Source of the DNA: Lutibacter maritimus
Lineage (GTDB): Bacteria > Bacteroidota > Bacteroidia > Flavobacteriales > Flavobacteriaceae
DNA: 64,000 bases
NCBI RefSeq assembly: GCF_900116115.1
Contig: NZ_FOZP01000008.1
Coordinates: forward strand, 7,501 to 71,500
Direction: 5' to 3'
Part shown: positions 16,866 to 26,162 of the stretch, one piece after another
Numbering within the stretch: position 1 is the first letter of the stretch
Layout: every line of letters starts with the position of its first letter
The notes under the pieces: model-generated
Database searches by the model: none
Told to the model about the DNA's origin: nothing
The model's input: the letters and a program-made list of their open reading frames with translations, nothing else
Translations under genes and position numbers: made by a program

Positions 16866-18488
16866 ATGACAGAATTTATTGAGAAGAGAGTAAGTAATGT
16901 AAGAAATGATGTTTTATCTGGAATAACCGTGGCTTTAGCATTAGTGCCAGAAGCAGTTGCATTTGCTTTTGTTGCAGGTGTAGATCCTTTAATTGGTTTA
17001 TACGCTGCATTTATGATTGGATTAATTACTTCGATTTTTGGTGGAAGACCAGGTATGATTTCTGGGGCAACTGGCGCATTAGCTGTAGTAATGGTTAGTC
17101 TAGTAGCTGAGGGAAATGCAATGGGAATGGAAGGCGAAAATTTAGGATTGTATTATTTGTTTGCTACCGTAATTTTAATGGGGATTATCCAAATTTTTGC
17201 AGGAGTTTTAAAACTTGGAAAATTTGTGCGGTTAATTCCTCATCCAGTAATGATGGGTTTTGTAAACGGTTTAGCAATTGTTATTTTCTTATCACAATTA
17301 GGAATGTTTAAAGAAAATGTTGGAGGTGAAAAAGTTTGGTTGCAAGGACATCAGTTGTTTTTAATGATTGGTTTGGTAGCATTAACTATGTTAATCATGT
17401 GGGGTTTACCTCAAATTAAACAAGCTAAAAAATTACCTGAGGCTTTAATTGCAATTTTAGTTGTTAGTTCTATTGTTATTTTTGCAAATTTAGATGTTGC
17501 AACAGTTGGTTCATTTATTAGAGATGGTGGCGGGGAAGGATTAAAAGGTGGTTTTCCAATGCCAAATTTTGAAACTTTTGCTAAAGTCCCTTTTACAATT
17601 GAAACTATAAAATTTATTTTGCCTTATGCGTTAATTTTAGCTGCAATTGGTTTAATTGAATCGTTAATGACGCTTAATTTAATTGATGATTTAACTGAAA
17701 CAAGAGGAAATACTAATAAAGAATGTATTGCACAAGGTAGCGCCAATGTGGTAACAGGGTTGTTTGGTGGAATGGGTGGTTGTGCAATGATTGGGCAATC
17801 AATAATAAATATTAAAGGTGGAGGAAGAGGAAGATTATCAGGAATTGTGGCAGCAGTAATGTTGTTAATGTTTATTCTTTTCGGATCTTCTTATATAGAG
17901 CAAGTTCCAATTGCAGCATTGGTTGGAGTAATGTTTATGGTAGTTATAGGAACATTTGCCTGGAGTAGTTTTAGAATATTGAATAAAATTCCAAAAACCG
18001 ATTTATTTGTTTTAATACTAGTTTCATCATTAACAGTTATTTTCGATTTGGCAATTGCTGTAATTGCAGGTGTAATTGTTAGTGCTCTAGTGTTTTCTTG
18101 GGAAAATGCAACCAGAATTAGAGCTAGAAAAAGAATGAAAGATGATGGCACTAAAATTTATGAAATTTGGGGGCCATTATTTTTTGGGTCTATAGCAACT
18201 TTTAATGAAAAATTTGATGTAAAAAATGATCCAGATTCTGTAGAAATTGATTTTGTTGAATCAAGAGTTAGTGATCATTCTGCTTTAGAAGCTATTTTTA
18301 ATATTGTGGAAAAATATGAAGCTGTTGGCAAACAAATTCATCTAAAGCATTTAAGTGAAGAATGTAAAGAGTTATTGTATAAATCTAGTCCTAAATTTAG
18401 AGAAGTAATAGTTGAAGATATTGATGATCCTCGTTACCATTTAGCTGCAAATCCTGAAAGTTTTACTAAAGGTTTGTTTGAAAAGTAA
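16866..18488 (+). CDS. SulP-family anion transporter
   Basis: SLC26/SulP inner-membrane transporter of 540 residues, with about 10-12 hydrophobic segments followed by a C-terminal STAS domain (about 435-520, with VEIDFVESRVSDHSALEAI). Seen: VALALVPEAVAFAFVAGV and FGGRPGMISGATGALAVV near the N-terminus, typical of SulP. Substrates in the family are sulfate, bicarbonate or dicarboxylates. No carbonic anhydrase or sulfate-assimilation gene lies adjacent, so the anion is undetermined. Confidence 0.9.
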   Translation: MTEFIEKRVSNVRNDVLSGITVALALVPEAVAFAFVAGVDPLIGLYAAFMIGLITSIFGGRPGMISGATGALAVVMVSLVAEGNAMGMEGENLGLYYLFATVILMGIIQIFAGVLKLGKFVRLIPHPVMMGFVNGLAIVIFLSQLGMFKENVGGEKVWLQGHQLFLMIGLVALTMLIMWGLPQIKQAKKLPEALIAILVVSSIVIFANLDVATVGSFIRDGGGEGLKGGFPMPNFETFAKVPFTIETIKFILPYALILAAIGLIESLMTLNLIDDLTETRGNTNKECIAQGSANVVTGLFGGMGGCAMIGQSIINIKGGGRGRLSGIVAAVMLLMFILFGSSYIEQVPIAALVGVMFMVVIGTFAWSSFRILNKIPKTDLFVLILVSSLTVIFDLAIAVIAGVIVSALVFSWENATRIRARKRMKDDGTKIYEIWGPLFFGSIATFNEKFDVKNDPDSVEIDFVESRVSDHSALEAIFNIVEKYEAVGKQIHLKHLSEECKELLYKSSPKFREVIVEDIDDPRYHLAANPESFTKGLFEK

Positions 18489-18493
18489 CTATA

Positions 18494-19123
18494 TTATTGA
18501 TTTTCTAAAAAAGTATTCCAATCTTTTTTAGTATTCAAATTTAAAATAACAGTCCTATCAAAAACTTCAACTGTTGAAATTTTGATAGGGTTTATTTTTT
18601 TTAGTTGATAATCCAAACGAGCATCTATTTCTGTTGCATTTATAGAAATTAAATTTGTCCAAAATGCAGGTTTCATTTTGATTGGATGCCCTTTTTTACC
18701 TTCAAAAATAGGAATTACAACGTTGTTTTCTGTTGAAATAATTTTAATTAATTCCGTAACATTTAAAATAGGAATATCAATATGGTTTAAAATGATAGTC
18801 GATTTTTCAGTAACTTCTTTTAAAATAGTTTGTAATGTCGAAAATGAACCTAATTCTGGTGTGTTATTAATTATAACTTTTATGTTTAAATTTTGATAAC
18901 TGACAAAATCAACCAAAGCATCTTTAAGCCAAGGAATAGCTTCAAAATAATGTTGTGAGTGAAATCCTAAACCTATATAGATTTTTTGTATTGTTGAATT
19001 TGAAATTCTGTTAAGTTGTTCAAGTATCCAATAATTGTTATTAAATTTTAACAAACCTTTGTCGGTTCCCATGCGTTCAGATTTCCCTCCAGCAAGTAAC
19101 ACAAAAACTGGTTTATTTTTCAT
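18494..19123 (-). CDS. MobA/MocA-like molybdenum cofactor nucleotidyltransferase
   Basis: NTP-transferase of 209 residues that would add CMP or GMP to molybdopterin. Seen: the nucleotide loop LAGGKSERMGTDKGLLKF at the N-terminus, NHIDIPIL (metal-site Asp), and GHPIKMKP. The GHP motif favours MocA (CTP), which fits a xanthine-oxidase-family hydrolase needing molybdopterin cytosine dinucleotide; the RMGxDK loop is also MobA-like. Overlaps the end of xdhC by 11 bases, so translationally coupled. Confidence 0.8.
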   Translation of the reverse strand: MKNKPVFVLLAGGKSERMGTDKGLLKFNNNYWILEQLNRISNSTIQKIYIGLGFHSQHYFEAIPWLKDALVDFVSYQNLNIKVIINNTPELGSFSTLQTILKEVTEKSTIILNHIDIPILNVTELIKIISTENNVVIPIFEGKKGHPIKMKPAFWTNLISINATEIDARLDYQLKKINPIKISTVEVFDRTVILNLNTKKDWNTFLENQ

Positions 19124-19874
19124 AATAAACTTTCAATAATTCTGCTGCAACACTTATGGCAATTTCTTTGGGAGTATTTCCGCCTAAATCTAAACCAATT
19201 GGACAATGAACTGGTGAAATTCCTGGTTCAAAATTCAATTCATTTCTCAGCATATTATTAAATTTATTTTTTTTGGTTTTACTGCCAATTAAGCCAATAT
19301 ACTTAGTTTGTTGGTGCAATGCCAAAGCAGTAATTTCAAAATCTAATTTATGATCGTGTGTTAAAATTACAACATAACAATTTGGTCCCCAATTTATGGT
19401 TTGTTTGTACAAGTCAAAGTCAACATTAGAAAACTTAATACTTTTATCAACAGCAATAGTTTCTTTCCAATTTTCACGAACATCTAAAAGCGTAATATTA
19501 AAAGGCGTATTTTTTAAAATATCGCAAATTTCAACGCCAATATGTCCGGCGCCAAAAATATATAATTCAGGAGATTGATTCATGGGTTCAATAATTAATT
19601 CAACTTTTCCACCACAACATTGCTCAAATTCAGGACCCAATGTATAGGCAAATTCTTTAATTTTATTTTCTTTCAGAGCAATAATTGCTTCATCAATTAC
19701 ATGAAATTCTAATTTTCCACCACCAATAGTTCCAATAATTTCTTTGTGTTGAGTAACAATCATTTTTGATGCAACTTTACAAGGAGCAGATCCTAAAACT
19801 TTCGTTACAGTTACTAAAGCAATAGGTTGCTTTTTAATTTTAAAATCGTACAGATAATTAATCCAATTATTCAT
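19113..19874 (-). CDS. XdhC-family molybdenum cofactor insertion protein
   Basis: Chaperone that protects, sulfurates or inserts the cofactor in xanthine-oxidase-family enzymes; 253 residues. Seen: N-terminal XdhC/CoxI domain with ALVTVTKVLGSAPCKVASKM and GTIGGGKLE, then a Rossmann domain starting LYIFGAGHIGVEICDIL and ending with CPIGLDLGGNTPKEIAISVAAELL. It lies 19 bases after the hydrolase large subunit, which is its presumed client. Confidence 0.92.
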   Translation of the reverse strand: MNNWINYLYDFKIKKQPIALVTVTKVLGSAPCKVASKMIVTQHKEIIGTIGGGKLEFHVIDEAIIALKENKIKEFAYTLGPEFEQCCGGKVELIIEPMNQSPELYIFGAGHIGVEICDILKNTPFNITLLDVRENWKETIAVDKSIKFSNVDFDLYKQTINWGPNCYVVILTHDHKLDFEITALALHQQTKYIGLIGSKTKKNKFNNMLRNELNFEPGISPVHCPIGLDLGGNTPKEIAISVAAELLKVYYEK

Positions 19875-19893
19875 TTAAATCTTCAAAAATATA

Positions 19894-22080
19894 TTAAACC
19901 AGTCCATAATTACTCAACGGCAAATTATAATATCTTTTTCCTGTGGCTTTATATATTGCATTTACAATTGCCGGTGCAATTACTGGAACTCCAGGTTCGC
20001 CAACTCCAGTTGGATTTTCAGTACTTTCTACAATTTCAACATTAATTTTAGGAGCCTCATGCATTCTTATCATTTTATAATCGTGATAGTTTCCTTGTTC
20101 AATAGCACCATCTTTTGCAGTAATTTTCCCATAAAAAGCTAAGGACATTCCAAAAATTGCAGAACCTTCCATTTGTGCAATTACTGTATTTTTATTCACT
20201 ACTAAACCACAATCAATAACTGTATGAACTTGAAGAACTTTTAACTTTCCATCAATTACCGAAACTTCAACAACAGAAGCAACGTATGAATTAAAACTAT
20301 AATGCACAGCCAAACCTTGCGCATGACCTTCAGGTAAATCTTTTCCCCAATTGGCATTTTTAGCGGCTAATTGTAATACATTTTTTAAACGTTGTGTTTT
20401 AAAAGGAATGTTTTCATCTGGATTTACAATTCTGTCTTCACCAATTAAATCTAATCTAAATTCTAACGGATCTTTATTAACAGCAACTGCTAATTCATCA
20501 GCAAATACGTTTATTGAAAAACCATGTGGAATATTAATAACAGAACGCAACCAACCAATTCTAACATGAGCAGGAGCTTTTCCAACTTCAATTTTTACAT
20601 TATCAATATTAAAAGGAATATTTGAAGCGCTGCTAATTTCAAATCCAGCAGCATAATCTACACCCGGTGAAAAGGTAGAAGTAATAGATGGCAATGCAAA
20701 TCTATGCAGCCAACCAGTAACTTTACCATTTTTATCAATTGACGCTTTCATGTATTGTGCACTGACTGTATGATAATATCCATGTTTTATATCATCTTCT
20801 CTAGACCAAACTACTTGTGCTGGAGCATTTATGGCTTTTGAAATTATTGCTGCTTCCACAACAAAATCTGACTTCGATTTTCTTCCAAAGCCACCACCTA
20901 ATAATGTAACATTTATAGTTACATTTTCTTCAGGAACTCCTAAATAAGCTACAATTTCATCTCTTGCCGATTGTGGATTTTGTGTTGGAGCCCATACTTC
21001 GCAAGTCTCACCTTGAACCCAAGCAACTGCATTTGGAACTTCCATTGGAGCGTGCGATAAATGAGGTAATTGAAAAGTGCTTTCAATAATTTTAGCACCC
21101 TTTTTAAAAGCATTATTTATGTTTCCAACAGTTTTTGCAACTTTACCTTGTTTGTGAACATTTTTTGTGATTTGATTCATATAATTTTCAGAATCATAAT
21201 CTTTGTTATTGCCAAAATCCCATTCAATTTTTAAGGCATCTCTACCTTTAAAAGCTGCCCAAGTATTTGTAGCCACAACAGCAATTCCTCCAAGCGCTCC
21301 AAAAGGTCTTTCAATTCTTGGAATTTCAATTACATCAAGTACGCCTTTAATTTTTAAAGTTTCGGTTTTGTCAAAAGTTTTAACGGTTCCAAAAGTAACC
21401 GGACAACGTGCAACTGCGGCAAACTTCATGTTAGGCAATCTTTTGTCTAAACCAAAAATGGCATTTCCAGAAACATAATCATCAACATCAATACTTTTTA
21501 ATGATTTACCAATATATTTATAGTTTTTAGAATCTTTCAATTGTACATCGGTTGGAACCTCAAGTGTTTTTGCAACTTCTACCAATTCACCAAAACCTAA
21601 TTTTTTACCACTTGAATGCACAATAAAATGGTTTTCGGCTTTACATTCCTCTTCACTTACATTCCAAGTTTGTGCAGCTGCTGTAATTAACATTGCTTTA
21701 GCTGTTGCTCCCATTTGTCGCATTGTATCAAATAAATATCTGATACTTCTTGAACCATCGGTATTTTGGTCGCCGTATTTTTTATCTCCTGTAGCTTGTT
21801 GAATAGAAACTTTGCTCCAATCAGCTTCCATTTCATCAGCAATAACCGACGACAATGATGTTCTTACGCCATTTCCCATTTCTGAGCGCGAAGCCACTAA
21901 AATTAAACTACCATCAGAATTTAACTGTACAAATAAATTTGGGTTGAAATTTATCAGATTTTTTATTTCTTTTTCTTTATCAGAAAAAACCGAAGTATTA
22001 CACGCTAAAATTAATCCGCCAGATGCCAAACCAATACTTTTAACAAAACTTCTACGACTTATATTTTGAATTTTTTTCAT
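19894..22080 (-). CDS. Molybdenum hydroxylase large subunit (isoquinoline 1-oxidoreductase beta-like), Tat lipoprotein
   Basis: Molybdopterin-binding catalytic subunit, 728 residues. Seen: a twin-arginine signal (SRRSFVK, residues 8-14) that ends in a lipobox-like ILAC with Cys27, so the subunit is probably exported folded and lipid-anchored; a segment LLGGGFGRKSK in the cofactor region; and GVGEPG near the C-terminus with Glu695 as the probable catalytic base. The substrate (aldehyde or N-heterocycle) is unknown. Two bases after the 2Fe-2S subunit gene. No cytochrome c subunit, often the electron acceptor in this family, is adjacent. Confidence 0.9.
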   Translation of the reverse strand: MKKIQNISRRSFVKSIGLASGGLILACNTSVFSDKEKEIKNLINFNPNLFVQLNSDGSLILVASRSEMGNGVRTSLSSVIADEMEADWSKVSIQQATGDKKYGDQNTDGSRSIRYLFDTMRQMGATAKAMLITAAAQTWNVSEEECKAENHFIVHSSGKKLGFGELVEVAKTLEVPTDVQLKDSKNYKYIGKSLKSIDVDDYVSGNAIFGLDKRLPNMKFAAVARCPVTFGTVKTFDKTETLKIKGVLDVIEIPRIERPFGALGGIAVVATNTWAAFKGRDALKIEWDFGNNKDYDSENYMNQITKNVHKQGKVAKTVGNINNAFKKGAKIIESTFQLPHLSHAPMEVPNAVAWVQGETCEVWAPTQNPQSARDEIVAYLGVPEENVTINVTLLGGGFGRKSKSDFVVEAAIISKAINAPAQVVWSREDDIKHGYYHTVSAQYMKASIDKNGKVTGWLHRFALPSITSTFSPGVDYAAGFEISSASNIPFNIDNVKIEVGKAPAHVRIGWLRSVINIPHGFSINVFADELAVAVNKDPLEFRLDLIGEDRIVNPDENIPFKTQRLKNVLQLAAKNANWGKDLPEGHAQGLAVHYSFNSYVASVVEVSVIDGKLKVLQVHTVIDCGLVVNKNTVIAQMEGSAIFGMSLAFYGKITAKDGAIEQGNYHDYKMIRMHEAPKINVEIVESTENPTGVGEPGVPVIAPAIVNAIYKATGKRYYNLPLSNYGLV

Positions 22081-22082
22081 AA

Positions 22083-22541
22083 TTAGCTTTGTTTATTAAG
22101 GTTAACGGTTCTGTTTATGGCATTTTTTATGCGCTGATAGGTTCCGCATCTACAAATATTCCCAATCATAGCTTCATCTATTTCTTCATCTGTTGGGTTC
22201 GGATTTTTATCTAACAAAGCTGTAGCTGCAATTAATTGACCAGGTTGACAAAAACCGCATTGAGGAACGTTTAATTCCATCCAAGAATCTTGTAATAATT
22301 GTAAGTTTTTAGATGTTCCTTCAACAGTAATAATACTTTTTCCTTCGGCAGCAGATACAGGAATCATACATGATTGCACAGGAGAATTATCTAATAAAAC
22401 TTTACAAGATCCGCAAACTCCAATTCCACAACTATATTTTGTTCCGGTTAGTCCAACAACGTCTCTAATTGCCCAAAGTAAAGGCATATCAGGTTCAACA
22501 TCAATTGCGTATGATTTTCCATTTATTTGAAGTGTTATCAT
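22083..22541 (-). CDS. Molybdenum hydroxylase 2Fe-2S small subunit (isoquinoline 1-oxidoreductase alpha-like)
   Basis: 152-residue electron-transfer subunit with two [2Fe-2S] clusters. Seen: plant-type cluster cysteines 38, 43, 46 and 58 (CGIGVCGSC), then the alpha-helical cluster cysteines 95, 98, 130 and 132 (CGFCQPG and CRC). It has no export signal, so if the complex is periplasmic it must ride with the Tat-targeted large subunit. First gene of the four-gene unit. Confidence 0.93.
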   Translation of the reverse strand: MITLQINGKSYAIDVEPDMPLLWAIRDVVGLTGTKYSCGIGVCGSCKVLLDNSPVQSCMIPVSAAEGKSIITVEGTSKNLQLLQDSWMELNVPQCGFCQPGQLIAATALLDKNPNPTDEEIDEAMIGNICRCGTYQRIKNAINRTVNLNKQS

Positions 22542-22567
22542 TTTTTTGTAGTAGTTTAGATTTGAAT

Positions 22568-22596
22568 TACAATTTAAGTAATTTTTTTAAATTGTA
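22568..22596. other. 9-bp inverted repeat upstream of the molybdenum hydroxylase genes
   Basis: TACAATTTA at 22568-22576 pairs perfectly with TAAATTGTA at 22588-22596 around an 11-base T-rich loop. It sits in the 109-base spacer between the rluE-like gene's 3' end and the small-subunit start. It could be a terminator for rluE or an operator/leader hairpin; there is no clear T-run on the minus strand. No TAnnTTTG box is seen here. Confidence 0.4.
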
Positions 22597-22650
22597 GTTT
22601 TTATATTTTTGGTTTGAGCGATTTTTAATTTAGTAGAATCAATTATTCCT

Positions 22651-23226
22651 TCATTTTTGAAAAGAAGTTAGCGCTTTAACTTCACCAATTTTCATTGAAT
22701 TTATTTGATGCGCACCAATTCTTACCCGAACCAAGCGCAGAGTTGGAAAGCCAACTGCAGCTGTCATTTTTCTAATTTGCCGAAATTTACCTTCTGTTAA
22801 AGTAATTGAAATCCAGCTTGTTGGTCCGTGTCTGTCATCTCTAATTTTCTTTCCTCTGTCAGGAAAATCAGGATTTTCAGTTAATTTATAAACCGTACAA
22901 TTATTTGTTATGTATTTTGTTCCGTGAATGCCGATTTCAACACCATTTTGCAATTCTTCAATAGCTTTGGATGTTATATTTCCATCAACTTGTACAAAAT
23001 ACTCTTTTTCAAATTGGCTACTTCTTATCAATTCACTCATATTTCCATCCGTAGTTAAAAATAATAATCCTTCTGATTTTTCATCTAAACGGCCAATTGC
23101 CATAATATTTTCGGGAAAATTATAAAGTTCACCTAATAACTTTTTTTTGTGTTTACTTATGTCATTATTGGCAAACTGACTTAAATAACCATAAGGTTTA
23201 AAAATTACAAAATGTTGATGTTTCAT
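22651..23226 (-). CDS. Pseudouridine synthase, RsuA/RluE family
   Basis: 191 residues. Seen: the short start region FVIFKPYGYLSQF, catalytic-motif GRLDEKSEGLLFLT with the active Asp, and the C-terminal GKFRQIRKMTAAVGFPTLRLVRVRIG. There is no N-terminal S4 domain, which fits RluE (23S rRNA U2457 in E. coli) rather than RsuA or RluB. It follows topB by 4 bases. The exact target is inferred. Confidence 0.87.
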   Translation of the reverse strand: MKHQHFVIFKPYGYLSQFANNDISKHKKKLLGELYNFPENIMAIGRLDEKSEGLLFLTTDGNMSELIRSSQFEKEYFVQVDGNITSKAIEELQNGVEIGIHGTKYITNNCTVYKLTENPDFPDRGKKIRDDRHGPTSWISITLTEGKFRQIRKMTAAVGFPTLRLVRVRIGAHQINSMKIGEVKALTSFQK

Positions 23227-23230
23227 TCAA

Positions 23231-25534
23231 TTAATTTCCTTTTAATATTGAAAGAACTAATTCTTTAGTAAGTGGTTTCCCTGCTGCTTTTTTTCTGATA
23301 TCATCAAAACTAAAAAGAAATTTACAACCGTTTTTATACTCGCTGCAACCATACGCAGTTTTTCCTTTTAAAATAGTTCCTTTTTTACATTTTGGGCAAA
23401 TTAATGTATCTGAAGTTTCAGGTTTTTTTACGGCTTTTTTGGGTTCAAAAATTAAGTTGTAATCATCATTAAATCGCACTAAGCCTTCGGTATCTTTATT
23501 ATTATATTTAAAACCTTTTAAATTTACAGTGCAACCTTTTTTTAGTAATCTAATATATTGGTTATCAGATATTTTTTTATCTAAAAAAGTAAATGGTAAA
23601 ATAAATTTACAACCATTTTTATAATTGCTACAGCCATAGGCAGATGAGCCTTTTAGTAAAGTTCCATTGTTGCATTTTGGGCATTTTTCAGCAGTTATTC
23701 CTTTTGCTTTTTTTACTTTTTTTTCTGATGAATTATTTTCGTTTTTTGATATAGTTGTAACGTGAGAAATATTTGCTCTCACAGTTTCTGACCGAACTTC
23801 ATACACCAAATTTTCAACCATACTTTTCATGTTTTTTATAAAAAGTGCCGCGTTAAAATCGCCTTTTTCAATTTCTTTTAATTGCTTTTCCCATAAACCG
23901 GTAAGTTCCGCAGATTTTAATAATTCATTTTGAATGGTGTCAATTAGCTGAATTCCAGTACTTGTTGGGTACAATAGTTTCTTTTTACGCTCAATATATT
24001 TTCTTTTAAAAAGCGTTTCAATAATGTTTGCTCTGGTTGATGGTCTTCCAATACCATTTTCTTTCATTAACTCACGCATTTCATCATCATCTACTTGCTT
24101 TCCAGCAGTTTCCATTGCTCTAAGTAATGTTGCTTCAGTATATATTTTTGGTGGACTTGTTTGTTTTTCTAAAAAAGAAGGTTCGTGCGGACCTTTTTCG
24201 CCTTTTACAAAATTTGGTAGAATTCCTGATTCTTTTTTCTCTGGTGTATCCGGATTTTCAAAAACAACGCGCCAACCTTTTTCTAAAATTTCTTTTCCGG
24301 TTGTTTTAAAAGTGACATCGCTTGCTTTTCCAATTACAGTGGTGTTAGAAACTTTGCATTCATCATAAAAAACAGCAATAAAGCGTTTTGTAATAATGTC
24401 ATACACTTGTTGCTGATTGTACTGTAAGTTACTTTGAATGCCAGTTGGAATTATTGCGTGGTGATCAGTTACTTTTTTGTCATCAAAAACCTTGTTAGAT
24501 TTTTTTATTTTTTTTCCTAAAAGAGGTCGAACTAAATTGGAATAATTAGTTAAGTTTTTTAATATTCCCGGAACTTTTGGGTAAATATCATTTGGTAAAA
24601 ATGTGGTGTCAACTCTTGGATACGTAACTACTTTTTGTTCATATAATTTTTGAACGATGTTTAAGGTTTCTTCTGCAGAAAATGCAAATTTATTATTGCA
24701 ATACACTTGTAAACCTGTTAAATCGAACAGTTTAGGCGCATATTCTTTTCCTTTTGATTTAGTGTTGGAAACTATCTCAAACTCACTTTCTTTAACTTTA
24801 TTGGCTAAAATTTCACCATCTTCTTTCTTTAAAAAGCGTCCTTCTTCACAGTTAAAAATGGTTTCTCTATATAAAGTTTGTAATTCCCAAAATGGTTGCG
24901 GAACAAAATTTTCAATTTCTTTAAATCGGTTAACAACCATTGCCAATGTTGGCGTTTGCACTCTTCCAACAGACAAAACTTGTTTGTAGCCTCCGTGTTT
25001 TACGGTGTACAATCTGGTAGCATTCATTCCTAAGAGCCAATCTCCAATAGCGCGTGAAAAGCCAGCATAATATAAATTGTCGTAATTTTTTGAAGGTTTT
25101 AAATTTTCAAATCCTTCTTTAATTGCTTCTGTTGTAAGTGAAGAAATCCACAGTCGTTTTACTTCACCTTTATAATTGGCTTGGTTAATTACCCAGCGCT
25201 GAATTAATTCTCCTTCTTGACCAGCATCACCGCAGTTTATAATTTCTGTAGCTTTATCAAATAAACTTTTTACAATGTTAAATTGCTTTTGAATTCCTGA
25301 ATTATTTACAACTTTCGTTTCAAATTTTTCAGGTAGCATCGGTAAATTATTTAAATCCCAACTTTTCCAATGTGGTTTGTAATCGTTTGGTTCAAATAAA
25401 GTACATAAATGCCCAAAAGTATAAGTAACAGCGTAACCATTGCCTTCAAAATAGCCATCTCTTTTAGTTGTTGCGCCTAATACAGTAGCAATTTCACGAG
25501 CAACACTTGGTTTTTCAGCAATACAAACTTTCAT
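23231..25534 (-). CDS. topB: DNA topoisomerase III
   Basis: Type IA topoisomerase, 767 residues, for decatenation and resolution of recombination intermediates. Seen: TOPRIM start MKVCIAEKPSVAREIA, the metal site NCGDAGQEGELIQRW, and the active tyrosine in VTYPRVDTT. The last 150 residues hold two near-identical four-cysteine zinc-ribbon-like repeats (CPKCNNGTLLKG... and CPKCKKGTILKG..., each followed by YGCSxYKNGCKF). TopB is often carried on mobile elements, but the flanks here are housekeeping genes and base composition is unchanged. Confidence 0.95.
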   Translation of the reverse strand: MKVCIAEKPSVAREIATVLGATTKRDGYFEGNGYAVTYTFGHLCTLFEPNDYKPHWKSWDLNNLPMLPEKFETKVVNNSGIQKQFNIVKSLFDKATEIINCGDAGQEGELIQRWVINQANYKGEVKRLWISSLTTEAIKEGFENLKPSKNYDNLYYAGFSRAIGDWLLGMNATRLYTVKHGGYKQVLSVGRVQTPTLAMVVNRFKEIENFVPQPFWELQTLYRETIFNCEEGRFLKKEDGEILANKVKESEFEIVSNTKSKGKEYAPKLFDLTGLQVYCNNKFAFSAEETLNIVQKLYEQKVVTYPRVDTTFLPNDIYPKVPGILKNLTNYSNLVRPLLGKKIKKSNKVFDDKKVTDHHAIIPTGIQSNLQYNQQQVYDIITKRFIAVFYDECKVSNTTVIGKASDVTFKTTGKEILEKGWRVVFENPDTPEKKESGILPNFVKGEKGPHEPSFLEKQTSPPKIYTEATLLRAMETAGKQVDDDEMRELMKENGIGRPSTRANIIETLFKRKYIERKKKLLYPTSTGIQLIDTIQNELLKSAELTGLWEKQLKEIEKGDFNAALFIKNMKSMVENLVYEVRSETVRANISHVTTISKNENNSSEKKVKKAKGITAEKCPKCNNGTLLKGSSAYGCSNYKNGCKFILPFTFLDKKISDNQYIRLLKKGCTVNLKGFKYNNKDTEGLVRFNDDYNLIFEPKKAVKKPETSDTLICPKCKKGTILKGKTAYGCSEYKNGCKFLFSFDDIRKKAAGKPLTKELVLSILKGN

Positions 25535-25651
25535 TTATAAGTAAATTCAGGGCACGCAAATTACTAAAATTAAAATTATTTTATGCCCTTTAAATTAGAT
25601 AGATTTTACGATATTTTAAACTTGAAACTAAGATTAGTTGTTATAAAGAAC

Positions 25652-25659
25652 TATATTTG
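25652..25659 (+). promoter_or_regulatory. -7 box (TATATTTG) for the acidic hypothetical gene
   Basis: A perfect TAnnTTTG 21 bases before the ATG at 25679. A -33 element at normal distance is not evident. Confidence 0.5.
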
Positions 25660-25678
25660 AGTATTAAATTTTTAACAC

Positions 25679-26158
25679 ATGAAAAAAGCTTTAAAAGAAA
25701 TTAAACCAGGATATGGTTTAGGGAATTTAAAATTTGGAATGTCTAGAGCAGAAGTGAAATTAATGTTAGGAGAACCTTCCTTTATTGATAAATATTCACA
25801 TTCTGATTCAGCAGACGATTTAACCGAGTCTTGGGAATATGACGATTTAGGTTTGTCAATTAGTTTTGATGAAGATGAAAACTGGAAATTAATTATGATA
25901 TCTATTAATTCTGATTTTTATGAATTAAATGGAGTTTCGTTAATTGGCTTAAAGGAAAAAGAGCTTTTAGCAAAATTAGAAGCTATGAATTTAGGTGATT
26001 TAGATTTAGAAGATTGTTCTGATTTAGGAAGTGATGAGCAAAAAGTGATAGAAGTTGAAGAAAAAGCTATTAACTTTTGGTTAATTGATGATGCTTTAGA
26101 TGAAATTCAATGGTCGCCATTTTTTATTGATGATGACACTATTGATTGGCCAAAATAA
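25679..26158 (+). CDS. Acidic hypothetical protein
   Basis: 159 residues, strongly acidic in the C-terminal half (many Asp/Glu, ending IDDDTIDWPK). No signal peptide or membrane segment. The N-terminal KFGMSRAEVKLMLGEP resembles the BamE/SmpA-type pattern (G-M-S-x-x-E-V-x-x-x-L-G-x-P), and two such units may be present (a second around GVSLIGLKEKELLAKLEAM). That pattern also occurs in small cytosolic and immunity-like proteins. No toxin gene is adjacent. Monocistronic with its own promoter; ends 4 bases from a convergent gene. Confidence 0.6.
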   Translation: MKKALKEIKPGYGLGNLKFGMSRAEVKLMLGEPSFIDKYSHSDSADDLTESWEYDDLGLSISFDEDENWKLIMISINSDFYELNGVSLIGLKEKELLAKLEAMNLGDLDLEDCSDLGSDEQKVIEVEEKAINFWLIDDALDEIQWSPFFIDDDTIDWPK

Positions 26159-26162
26159 GTAC

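Noticed and set aside
23231-25534. topB as sign of a conjugative element
   Set aside because: No relaxase, tra genes, direct repeats or composition change nearby; flanks are housekeeping genes.
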